Notes: generated by a model not told the origin, from the sequence alone. A DNA stretch of 5,768 nt from Thermoplasmata archaeon (GCA_021850505.1 JAJZLW010000047.1:1-5768); one strand, 5' to 3'; positions 1-5,531 are shown, numbered from the stretch's first letter. Numbers and translations: made by a program.

Positions 1-82
1 CCGGATATCTTTTGTCAACGAGCCCCGAAAGTTCTATTATTTCGTTATACCATTCACTGGAATCGGTCTTTTTGTTGATCAT
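1..82 (-). CDS. proS: Prolyl-tRNA synthetase, N-terminal fragment (cut by window edge)
   Basis: The minus strand from an ATG at 82-80 reads 27 codons without a stop before the window ends. The peptide begins MINKKTDSSEWYNEIIEL and continues through SGLVDKRYP. The SEWYNE motif followed about ten residues later by LVD-RYP matches the N-terminus of archaeal/eukaryal-type class II prolyl-tRNA synthetase, where this segment leads into the catalytic domain (family knowledge). The enzyme charges tRNA-Pro with proline in the cytoplasm. An in-frame TGA lies 9 bases upstream of the ATG with no other start between, so this start is well fixed. A TATA-like box about 25 bases upstream suggests a leaderless or nearly leaderless mRNA. 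Only about 5 percent of the usual length (roughly 480 residues) is present. The call rests on a short match from memory, but the pattern is distinctive. Confidence 0.8.
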   Translation of the reverse strand, partial: MINKKTDSSEWYNEIIELSGLVDKRYP

Positions 83-103
83 CCTTGCCGCTCATTCCAA
101 TGG

Positions 104-110
104 CATATTT
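104..110 (-). promoter_or_regulatory. TATA-like box of proS
   Basis: The minus strand reads AAATATG here, centred about 25 bases upstream of the proS ATG at 82. That is the usual archaeal TATA-to-start-site spacing, so transcription would begin at or next to the A of the start codon. No purine-rich B-recognition element (BRE) stands out upstream. Inferred from position and composition only. Confidence 0.45.
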
Positions 111-119
111 GAGATTTAG

Positions 120-143
120 CAGTTTTCATTCCTAACAAAACTG
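120..143. repeat. Inverted repeat CAGTTTT / AAAACTG between proS and the mini-ORF
   Basis: Seven-base arms at 120-126 and 137-143 are perfect reverse complements around a 10-base loop. The repeat ends three bases before the purine-rich SD at 146-153. It lies in the spacer between the divergent proS and the plus-strand genes, so it could be an operator or an RNA stem just ahead of the ribosome site. An IR of this size occurs by chance a few times in a window this long, so its position carries most of the interest. Confidence 0.35.
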
Positions 144-158
144 AAGGGGGAGGATTGC

Positions 159-218
159 ATGTTTATTACTGTCAACATAGGTGTATTTTTCGGAAACCGG
201 AGCTTATACACAGACTGA
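159..218 (+). CDS. Possible 19-residue leader peptide or microprotein
   Basis: An ATG at 159 opens a 19-codon frame, MFITVNIGVFFGNRSLYTD, ended by TGA at 216-218. The purine run GGGGGAGG at 146-153 sits five bases upstream of the ATG and contains a full GGAGG core, the strongest SD in the left half of the window. A TTTAG-rich patch near 115-119 could place a transcription start near 143. The peptide is mildly hydrophobic in its N-terminal half, has no known motif and no recognised family. It ends 38 bases before the methyltransferase ORF and could be a leader peptide for it, a small protein, or the remnant start of a decayed gene. The SD supports translation; function is unknown. Confidence 0.35.
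   Translation: MFITVNIGVFFGNRSLYTD
203..210 (+). promoter_or_regulatory. Candidate TATA box of the methyltransferase gene
   Basis: CTTATACA lies about 50 bases before ATG 257. It would give a transcription start near 232 and a leader of about 25 bases. A competing candidate is TTTATTAC at 243-250, which would start the mRNA near 272 and favour one of the downstream in-frame starts (281, 287 or 305). The sequence alone does not decide between them. Confidence 0.3.
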
Positions 219-256
219 TGATATCTTAAGTTGGGCATGAGATTTATTACTGAAAA

Positions 257-1078
257 ATGTTAAGAGGTCGTAGCAATAACGTGTCAGTGCCTTATCTAAG
301 ACTGATGAAATATCCAGGCGCGAAGTTTTCCATAATTCCTGTGATAGAAGAAATCTTCAGAGCTTCTGAATGCGACACGTTCGTGGATGCCTTTGGAGGA
401 TCGGGATCGGTACTGCTAAATATACCTTCCAAAATGCCTGTCTACAACGACATAAATAGTGATCTTGTAACAGTATTTTCTGCCATTAAACATCGTACCT
501 CTGAATTCAAGTCAGCTTTAACAAGGAAAGTGTTTGATATTTTAAATTCATCTGGAAACGAAGTAAATCCCAAAAGGGGTCCAGTGTCGAAAAGAGATGG
601 AAATGCTATAGAAAAAGCTGTAAACTATGTAGTATCATTCTCGACGTCATTTGGCGGGATGGGTAGAACTTATTCTACTGGAAAAGAAAAGGCCTATAAA
701 GCGTACCTAAAAAGGACCCTTGAAATCTATGATAGGATTTCAAAAAATATATCCGGCTGGACAATACATAATATGGATTTCAGGGAACTTATCTCGAAGT
801 TTGATAAAGCCGGAACTTTCTTCTTTTTTGATCCTCCATATCCAGGTAAGATATGGTATGATTATGATTTCATGGAAATCGATTTCGCTGACCTGGCTAA
901 ACACATTAAAACGCTTCAGGGAAAGTACCTGCTGACACTGAACAGTGAGGATGAGACCCTTTTTGATATCTTCGGAAACCCGACGTTTATCAGAAGTTAT
1001 GAAAATGAGAATGGCAAAAAACGACCAGATTCTAAGAAATACAGGTATAAGGCCTTTTATACAAACGTTGAAAGATGA
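257..1078 (+). CDS. D12-class (Dam-like) adenine-N6 DNA methyltransferase
   Basis: The protein transfers a methyl group from S-adenosylmethionine to N6 of adenine in DNA. Motifs follow the order of D12/Dam (alpha-type) enzymes. MKYPGAK at residues 17-23 is the N-terminal cofactor motif X. FVDAFGGSGSVLLN at 42-55 is motif I. NDINSDLV at 64-71 follows. DPPY at 192-195, after a run of phenylalanines, is catalytic motif IV. The middle (about 85-180) should hold the target-recognition region. At 273 residues it matches the family length and appears intact, ending in the typical YRYKAFYTN. The start is uncertain: ATG 257 has no SD, while GTG 281, GTG 287 and ATG 305 are in frame. Family members often begin close to the KYPG motif, so ATG 305 (257 residues) is a good alternative. 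No restriction endonuclease is visible, so it looks like an orphan enzyme. Target sequence cannot be read here. Confidence 0.9.
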   Translation: MLRGRSNNVSVPYLRLMKYPGAKFSIIPVIEEIFRASECDTFVDAFGGSGSVLLNIPSKMPVYNDINSDLVTVFSAIKHRTSEFKSALTRKVFDILNSSGNEVNPKRGPVSKRDGNAIEKAVNYVVSFSTSFGGMGRTYSTGKEKAYKAYLKRTLEIYDRISKNISGWTIHNMDFRELISKFDKAGTFFFFDPPYPGKIWYDYDFMEIDFADLAKHIKTLQGKYLLTLNSEDETLFDIFGNPTFIRSYENENGKKRPDSKKYRYKAFYTNVER

Positions 1079-1088
1079 CGGTATATCC

Positions 1089-1104
1089 CTCCAAGCAGTT
1101 GGAG
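1089..1104 (+). terminator. Small hairpin after the methyltransferase gene
   Basis: CTCCAA and TTGGAG form a perfect 6-bp stem around a GCAG tetraloop, starting 11 bases after the methyltransferase stop. No T-run follows, so it is not a classical intrinsic terminator. It may protect the mRNA 3' end or be incidental. Confidence 0.3.
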
Positions 1105-1136
1105 AAATTGAATATTTGGAAAACCTCACAAAAACA

Positions 1137-1144
1137 TTTATAAT
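1137..1144 (+). promoter_or_regulatory. TATA box of the small membrane protein gene
   Basis: TTTATAAT is a near-ideal archaeal TATA box, preceded by the A-rich stretch CAAAAACA. Its centre is 25-26 bases before the ATG at 1166, which fits a leaderless mRNA starting exactly there. It therefore helps choose that start over TTG 1154 or ATG 1157. Confidence 0.55.
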
Positions 1145-1165
1145 AAATCAGCTTTGATGGCATTC

Positions 1166-1387
1166 ATGAAATATTTTGAGGCAATATCGGTTGCATCATT
1201 CATTCTCGGTGGGGTTTCACTCATTGTTGGTAATTTTTTGCCCGCTACGAGCATAAACCTAAACTGCGGTTACTATTCGCAAGCGAATGAATATGACGTA
1301 GCAATAGGTTTCTTCGTTATAGCGATAGTTTTTGGAATCATAGGGCTTATTGACAGGAGGCGGAGGAGATCTTCATCCTCTGATTGA
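1166..1387 (+). CDS. Small two-helix membrane protein, family not recognised
   Basis: From ATG 1166 the frame encodes 73 residues starting MKYFEAISVASFIL. Two hydrophobic segments are clear: about residues 5-25 (through GGVSLIVGNFL) and about 43-61 (DVAIGFFVIAIVFGIIGLI). A 17-residue polar loop between them holds one cysteine and two tyrosines. The C-terminus is DRRRRRSSSSD. The arginine cluster after the second helix argues for an N-in/C-in hairpin. Longer starts exist (ATG 1157, TTG 1154), but none has an SD, and the TATA box at 1137-1144 is spaced correctly for a leaderless start at 1166. The gene follows the methyltransferase by 87 bases on the same strand, and its own promoter suggests separate transcription. 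I do not recognise a family, and no function should be assigned. Confidence 0.65.
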   Translation: MKYFEAISVASFILGGVSLIVGNFLPATSINLNCGYYSQANEYDVAIGFFVIAIVFGIIGLIDRRRRRSSSSD

Positions 1388-1451
1388 ATGTTAACACCAT
1401 CAAACACCTACTTCCGACTTAATCATATGGAAACTCTAAATTTCAGGTTAA

Positions 1452-1461
1452 ATTATTATAT
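1452..1461 (+). promoter_or_regulatory. TATA box of the M20 hydrolase gene
   Basis: ATTATTATAT is centred about 24 bases upstream of ATG 1481. There is no SD before that ATG (TTGAACTCTT precedes it), so a leaderless mRNA is the simplest reading. The rest of the 1388-1480 spacer shows no other clear element. Confidence 0.5.
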
Positions 1462-1480
1462 TCTGGTATATTGAACTCTT

Positions 1481-2677
1481 ATGGCAGTAGCAGTAGAGAA
1501 TGAAGATACAGAATTTGTAATCAAAATGCTCCGGAGACTAATTCCGATAAAATCGATATCTCCATCTTCCGGTGGTGAAGGAGAAGGTGCAAAGGCCGAT
1601 GAATTATGCAATATACTAAAGGAAATGGGGTTCGAAAACTATAACAGGTATGATACAACAGATAGTTCAGGGAAAAAGAGATCAAGCATTGTTCTCAAGA
1701 TCGGCAAAATGGATAAGACCCTCTGGCTTGTATCTCACATAGATACTGTTCCTGAGGGATCACCGGAGCTCTGGACGCGGCCGCCATTCACTGCTACTGT
1801 GGAAGGTAACAGGGTATATGGTAGGGGAGCTGCGGACAACGGAGAGGGTATAATTTCATCACTGCTAATAATTAAGCACCTTGATCAATCAAGAATGAAA
1901 TACAATCTTGGTCTGGTATTCGTGGCTGATGAGGAAACTGGAAGCGAATATGGAATCTCACACCTTCTTAGCAAGAACATATTTTCTGACCGGGATCTTG
2001 TTGTAGTTCCGGATTCCGGTACGCCAGATGGTCTTCTTATAGAGATAGCAGAAAAGAGCATACTCTGGCTTCAGTTTACTTTTGAGGGAAAACAGGGTCA
2101 TGCGAGCAGGCCGGATCTTGCACTGAATGCGACAAGTAACGCAATGGCATTTTTAACAGCGCTTGACCAGCAGCTTCATTCCAGTTTCTCTGATTCAGAT
2201 GAGACTTTTGAGTACCCTAAATCTACCTTCGCCATTACCAAACATGATAAAAATGTCGAAAACATTAACACGATTCCTGGAAAAGATGTCTTCTATATGG
2301 ATTGCAGGGTTCTTCCAAAATATGACCTGGATCTCCTCATGGATTTCATAAAAGAAAAGGCTACTGAATTTACAAACACGACGGGAATAAAGGTAAATAT
2401 AAAACCAGTTCAGAAAGAACAGGCACCCCATCCAACATCTACAAATTCAGAGGTATACAAGATCCTCAATCAGACAATAATGAAGATTCTTGGCAAAGAG
2501 GGGAAACCGATCGGTATTGGTGGTGGTACCTGTGCAGCCTTTTTCAGGAGAAAGGGTATCAATGCTGTAGTGTGGGGGATATCAGCTCCCGAATCCTATC
2601 ACAAGCCGGATGAGTTTGTGGTCATTGATAATATATTAAAAGCAGCTGAAGTGGAAGAGAATATGCTGTATGATTAA
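1481..2677 (+). CDS. M20-family metallohydrolase (ArgE/DapE/carboxypeptidase type)
   Basis: This is a cytosolic di-zinc amidohydrolase of the M20 peptidase / ArgE-DapE-ACY1-CPG2 superfamily. All expected metal and catalytic residues are present: H86 and D88 in SHIDTVP; D119 in GRGAADNGEG, the bridging ligand; E151 (general base) and E152 (ligand) in DEETGSEYG; D178 in VVPDSGTPDG; and H374 in SYHKPDE. The central part (about 190-300, from AEKSILWLQFTFEGKQGHASRP) is the lid/dimerisation domain with its conserved GHASRP. At 398 residues it has the usual length and no damage. Members cleave peptides, or N-acyl groups from amino acids such as N-succinyl-diaminopimelate or N-acetylornithine; the substrate cannot be told from motifs, and no lysine or arginine pathway genes lie nearby. 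The start at 1481 is supported by a TATA-like box 24 bases upstream. The gene converges on nadM with overlapping stop codons. Confidence 0.93.
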   Translation: MAVAVENEDTEFVIKMLRRLIPIKSISPSSGGEGEGAKADELCNILKEMGFENYNRYDTTDSSGKKRSSIVLKIGKMDKTLWLVSHIDTVPEGSPELWTRPPFTATVEGNRVYGRGAADNGEGIISSLLIIKHLDQSRMKYNLGLVFVADEETGSEYGISHLLSKNIFSDRDLVVVPDSGTPDGLLIEIAEKSILWLQFTFEGKQGHASRPDLALNATSNAMAFLTALDQQLHSSFSDSDETFEYPKSTFAITKHDKNVENINTIPGKDVFYMDCRVLPKYDLDLLMDFIKEKATEFTNTTGIKVNIKPVQKEQAPHPTSTNSEVYKILNQTIMKILGKEGKPIGIGGGTCAAFFRRKGINAVVWGISAPESYHKPDEFVVIDNILKAAEVEENMLYD

Positions 2678-3186
2678 TCCTCATCGGAAGCTGAAAGGTC
2701 TTTCAGCCTCTGTATGCCGTCTATATCCATTATTACCTTTGCAACTGCAGGCGGCACAAGGTGCTCCCATTTTTCACCGTTCAGCATTTTTTCCCTTATC
2801 CGCGTGCCGGACCAGTCGGCCCTGTTAAGCAGACCAAATGATTCAACCTTATAGTTCTTCTCTCCGAAAAGCCTCTTAACGAGCGGATTGTTGGTGAATA
2901 CCTTGTCGAATTTTGGAGTGAGTGCTTCAACATGTGCAACCCAGAGAGGGTTTGAATTTACGTCTTCTATCGGGACAAGATAGAAATTCTCAACCTTCGC
3001 CTCTTCCAGTGCAGATGAAATCATCAGATGTCTTTCTCCTGCTGTGAAAGGATCCTTCAAAGTATGTGAATACTGGGCACTTCCAATTCCTATTATAACA
3101 GAAAAATTTTCTTTTATTATTGATTTTATGACCTCAAAGTGCCCGTTATGAAATGGCTGGAACCTACCAACGATTAAAGCTCGCAT
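2674..3186 (-). CDS. nadM: Archaeal-type nicotinamide-nucleotide adenylyltransferase
   Basis: The enzyme joins NMN and ATP to form NAD and pyrophosphate, the last core step of NAD synthesis, in the cytoplasm. The nucleotidyltransferase signature GRFQPFHNGH is at residues 7-16, with the HxGH motif H13-N-G-H16. GSAQYSHTLKDPFTAGER at 35-52 is typical of the archaeal branch. The second ATP-binding motif, SGTRIRE, is at 126-132 (the ISSTRIRE equivalent of the superfamily). The length of 170 residues is normal. Archaeal relatives also adenylate nicotinate mononucleotide to varying extents (family knowledge). The ATG at 3186 has no SD, but a TATA-like box sits 26 bases upstream, fitting a leaderless mRNA. 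The gene lies 41 bases downstream of the ABC permease on the same strand, so some read-through from that operon is possible. Its stop codon overlaps that of the M20 gene. Confidence 0.95.
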   Translation of the reverse strand: MRALIVGRFQPFHNGHFEVIKSIIKENFSVIIGIGSAQYSHTLKDPFTAGERHLMISSALEEAKVENFYLVPIEDVNSNPLWVAHVEALTPKFDKVFTNNPLVKRLFGEKNYKVESFGLLNRADWSGTRIREKMLNGEKWEHLVPPAVAKVIMDIDGIQRLKDLSASDED

Positions 3187-3208
3187 TTATTGTATATAGG
3201 ATGGAATA

Positions 3209-3216
3209 ATATAAAA
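3209..3216 (-). promoter_or_regulatory. TATA box of nadM, in the permease/nadM spacer
   Basis: The minus strand reads TTTTATAT, centred 26 bases upstream of the nadM ATG at 3186. The same T-rich tract lies 12-20 bases after the permease stop codon and may also end the ABC operon transcript, since archaeal termination often uses T-rich runs. A second AT-rich stretch (TATATA, near 3192-3197) is too close to the ATG to be the box. Confidence 0.5.
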
Positions 3217-3227
3217 TTAGGTTGAGA

Positions 3228-4031
3228 TCAGTCTCTTATTTCCTTTTCTGCCAGGAAAGCCGTCAGCAAGATCATAAAAGCAGCGAGGACTGCAAGTCCA
3301 CCTAACCAGACGCCCACCTGATCCCATTGGGATACGGTCAATGACCCATTTATTATAACCATCCGGATGGCTTCAGCGGACCATGAGACTGGGTTGTATT
3401 TTGCCACGTCAGAGAGCCATGATGCCATCATTGCAGGCGAAAACATTGCATAACTCACGAATAATAGCGGTAAGTTAACAAGGTTTACGATACCAAATAT
3501 TGAGTTCATGTTTGTCATCCTTATCGCTATTGCACTGAATATTGATGCAAATATGAATGATACAAGTACTATAGCAGTTACTACGACAAGAACATCGAGT
3601 ACCGTGAAACCATGCACAAATTTAAGCCCGTTCGGGATCAATAAAGCGGCAACAACTAGTATAAGTGCCTGGGGGAGTACCCGGATTGTTGCAGAAATTA
3701 TCTTGGAGAAAACAATTGAACTTCTCCTGATCGGCGATGCGAGAAACCTGCCTATTGGTCCAAGCCTTCTGTCAAATATAATATTCGTGCCGGCAAACAT
3801 TGCCGTGAACAGACCTGTAATTGTAAGTACCCCGCCGACAATGTATGTGATATAATTTGGAGCTCCGCCAAGAATCGCCGTAGACGCAGAGGGGAAAAAC
3901 TTGGTGATATCAAAAGCACTGCCAAACAGTGCTATCCAGAAGAATGGCTGGATGAGCCCGGTAATAAAGAAAACAGGGTTTCTGTACCATTTCTTTAGTT
4001 CCCTGACAGTCAATGGCCCAATGCCGCTCAT
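3228..4031 (-). CDS. ABC-2 type transporter permease (DrrB-like)
   Basis: This is the membrane half of an ABC-2 exporter, partner of the ATPase encoded just upstream. The 267-residue protein starts with a short basic cytoplasmic segment (LTVRELKKWYRNP) followed by six hydrophobic segments near residues 19-40, 60-86, 112-133, 144-170, 179-205 and 239-261. The loop RRLGPIGRFLASPIRRSSIVFSK (88-110), after the second segment, is the typical ABC-2 cytoplasmic region. YNPVSWSAEAIR at 212-223 is the conserved motif before the last helix. The ATG overlaps the ATPase stop in an ATGA arrangement (4028-4031), and a strong SD lies six bases before it, so translation is likely coupled. Length is normal for the DrrB/NodJ group. 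Such permeases export drugs, lipids or polysaccharide precursors; the cargo here is unknown. Confidence 0.92.
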   Translation of the reverse strand: MSGIGPLTVRELKKWYRNPVFFITGLIQPFFWIALFGSAFDITKFFPSASTAILGGAPNYITYIVGGVLTITGLFTAMFAGTNIIFDRRLGPIGRFLASPIRRSSIVFSKIISATIRVLPQALILVVAALLIPNGLKFVHGFTVLDVLVVVTAIVLVSFIFASIFSAIAIRMTNMNSIFGIVNLVNLPLLFVSYAMFSPAMMASWLSDVAKYNPVSWSAEAIRMVIINGSLTVSQWDQVGVWLGGLAVLAAFMILLTAFLAEKEIRD

Positions 4032-5020
4032 TTTCTTACCCTCCTCATGTTCATCATCATCTTCCGGGCATCACCAGGTTCCTCGACCCTTATATCCCGT
4101 CCTGTATATTCTAAAAAAACCTCGTCGAGAGATGGTTTCTGTACCGTTAATTTGATAGTTGACAGATGATTATCTGAAATATAATTGATCAGTTCAGGGA
4201 GATCCTCATCTGCATTTGCAACTTTTATCCTTAATGTTTTAGGTCCGGATTCGTTTATTTCGACAACATTTGGAGCCTGTTTCATTTTATCAACATCCTC
4301 ATCTGTTTTTAATGTTATAGTAACAACATCACCTTTTAGGGATGCCTTAAGCTCATTGGGCGTTCCTGTAATCAGTACTTTACCATGATCTATTATTGAA
4401 ACCCTGTCTGCAAGAGCATCTATTTCCTCAAGGTAATGTGAAGTGAGAATTATGGTAACATCCAGTTTCTTTTGTATCTCCTTTACATAATTCCACATCT
4501 GAGTTCTGGTCTGAACGTCAAGACCGAGCGTGGGTTCATCAAGGAAAAGTATCTTAGGTTCATTTACAAGCCCAACAATGAGCTCAAGACGTTTTCTCAT
4601 TCCACCTGAATAACCCCTGACTAGCCTGTCTGCAGGTTCTGTCATGTCCACGAGTTCAAGGAGCCGCTTGATTCTCTCATGTGCAACTTCCTTTGGAACG
4701 TCATAGAACTGGGAAACCATCAATAAATTTTCGCGACCAGATAGATCCTCATCTGCTGTCAAGTCCTGGGGAACAACGCCAATAGTTTTACGAACTTCAA
4801 GCGAATGTTTTCTTATATCAAATCCTGCTACAGTCGCAGTGCCGCTTGTCGGCGTTATTCTCGTAATTAGCATATTTATAGTCGTTGTTTTACCTGCGCC
4901 GTTTGGTCCAAGGAGACCATAAATCTCTCCTTCCCGTATCTGGATGTTCAGTTTATCTACGGCCTTTACTTTTCCATTGTAAATCTTTGTTAAATCCTTG
5001 GTTTCAATTATGTTTTCCAT
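4028..5020 (-). CDS. ABC-2 transporter ATP-binding protein (DrrA/CcmA-like)
   Basis: This cytoplasmic ATPase drives the exporter formed with the downstream permease. All nucleotide-binding motifs are intact: Walker A GPNGAGKTT (38-46), Q-loop Q85 in VVPQD, ABC signature YSGGM (137-141), Walker B ILFLDEP (157-163) with catalytic E162, D-loop GLD (166-168), and switch histidine H195 in TSHYLEE. The region after about residue 225 is an extra C-terminal domain of the DUF4162 type found in DrrA-like ATPases, ending in the typical PSLDEVFLEYTGRDI. A basic, methionine-rich tail follows (KMMMNMRRVRK). At 330 residues it has the usual length. The ATG overlaps the last 17 bases of padR, with an SD five bases upstream, and the stop overlaps the permease start, so the three genes form one tightly coupled operon. 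A role in drug or lipid export is inferred from the family. Confidence 0.94.
   Translation of the reverse strand: MENIIETKDLTKIYNGKVKAVDKLNIQIREGEIYGLLGPNGAGKTTTINMLITRITPTSGTATVAGFDIRKHSLEVRKTIGVVPQDLTADEDLSGRENLLMVSQFYDVPKEVAHERIKRLLELVDMTEPADRLVRGYSGGMRKRLELIVGLVNEPKILFLDEPTLGLDVQTRTQMWNYVKEIQKKLDVTIILTSHYLEEIDALADRVSIIDHGKVLITGTPNELKASLKGDVVTITLKTDEDVDKMKQAPNVVEINESGPKTLRIKVANADEDLPELINYISDNHLSTIKLTVQKPSLDEVFLEYTGRDIRVEEPGDARKMMMNMRRVRK
4038..4046 (-). promoter_or_regulatory. Shine-Dalgarno site of the permease gene
   Basis: The minus strand reads GAGGAGGGT, ending six bases before the permease ATG at 4031-4029. It lies inside the 3' end of the ATPase gene. The site fixes this start and shows that this internal operon gene is translated by SD pairing. 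Confidence 0.75.
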
Positions 5021-5531
5021 TTCTTACCTTCCTCTTTTCTTGCCCATTTGGTTCTATCAGCCTCGTGAGTCTTTTTATTATGTCCTCAATACCCTTTTTA
5101 TGTATCCCAACTTCAACAGATATTTCTTCCAAATAAGATACATAACCCTCCATCTCAGAGATCACCTTACCTGCAGTCCAGTTTTCATCATCTTCCCTAG
5201 TCTTACCATCCTTTGAAATGCCAATTTCAGCAAGGCCTTTCTCAGTTATACTGTATTTTAAATCCTTCAGACGGCGAACGAAGCCGTCTCTTTCCAAATT
5301 ATTTAAGAGAGGATAAATTGTGCCAGGGCTTGGTCTCCACCACCCCATAGACTGTGTCTGGATTTCATCCATTAGCTCTGAACCCTTCATCGCCTTTTCG
5401 CTCAAAAGCCACAAAACGTAATATTTCATTCCACCGTGCCTTCGGAATGATCTTACAAAATTTAAGTTTGAAAATTCATGTCTGGACATCTTATGGACCG
5501 GGTCAAAACGTGAAGCTTTATCAGATTTCAA
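5004..5531 (-). CDS. PadR-family transcriptional regulator of the ABC operon
   Basis: This is a winged-helix DNA-binding protein, first gene of the padR-ATPase-permease operon. The PadR core runs from YYVLWLLSEKAMKGSELMDEI (residues 37-57) to GWWRPSPGTIYPLLNNLE and RDGFV (63-85), including the family hallmark P-GTIYPLL-LE-GF. A wing (RRLKDLKYSITEKG) follows. The C-terminal part (about 115-160) is helical and should form the dimer arm. PadR proteins usually repress their own operon and an adjacent efflux pump, and are released by a ligand (family knowledge, e.g. LmrR). The start is unsettled. The longest frame uses TTG 5531 (175 residues). An ATG at 5489 gives 161 residues starting MSRHEFSNLNF and seems at least as likely, though neither has a clear SD. 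The end overlaps the ATPase gene by 17 bases. Confidence 0.92.
   Translation of the reverse strand: MKSDKASRFDPVHKMSRHEFSNLNFVRSFRRHGGMKYYVLWLLSEKAMKGSELMDEIQTQSMGWWRPSPGTIYPLLNNLERDGFVRRLKDLKYSITEKGLAEIGISKDGKTREDDENWTAGKVISEMEGYVSYLEEISVEVGIHKKGIEDIIKRLTRLIEPNGQEKRKVRNGKHN
5026..5032 (-). promoter_or_regulatory. Shine-Dalgarno site of the ABC ATPase gene
   Basis: GGAAGGT on the minus strand lies five bases before the ATPase ATG (5020-5018), within the end of padR. It supports this start and coupled translation of the two genes. Confidence 0.6.

Larger units (their letters stand above)
157..252. repeat. Direct repeat: GCATG plus TTTATTACTG, two copies
   Basis: TTTATTACTG occurs exactly at 162-171 and 243-252, 81 bases apart. 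Each copy is preceded by GCATG, directly at 157-161 in the first and with three extra bases at 235-239 in the second. In both copies the ATG inside GCATG opens a short frame whose peptide contains F-I-T; the second runs 237-263 and stops across the methyltransferase start. TTTATTA is also TATA-like. The repeat could be a duplicated promoter or operator element, or a scar of a short duplication. Confidence 0.4.

Noticed and set aside
83..256. CRISPR array or insertion-sequence end in the left spacer
   Set aside because: There are only two copies of a 10-mer, no regular spacing, and no transposase or terminal inverted repeats in the window.
740..1129. Minus-strand 129-residue ORF opposite the methyltransferase
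   Set aside because: It is the antisense shadow of a clearly real gene, with no recognisable motif or start signals.
945..1157. Plus-strand 70-residue ORF overlapping the methyltransferase 3' end
   Set aside because: Most of it is the +1 shadow of the methyltransferase, with no SD or TATA box in front; only the tail past 1078 is listed as a weak observation.
257..1387. Complete restriction-modification or new defence operon
   Set aside because: Only a methyltransferase and an unrecognised small membrane protein with separate promoters are present; no nuclease, helicase or effector domain is visible.
3226..3237. Hairpin terminator after the permease (GAGA/TCTC arms)
   Set aside because: Only 4-bp arms, partly inside the coding end; too weak to call. 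The T-rich tract further on is the better termination candidate.
3508..3855. Plus-strand 115-residue ORF opposite the ABC permease
   Set aside because: Low-complexity serine/threonine-rich translation of the antisense of transmembrane codons; no motif.
4998..5216. Plus-strand ORFs opposite the padR/ATPase junction
   Set aside because: Antisense shadows of two well-supported genes, without ribosome site or homology.
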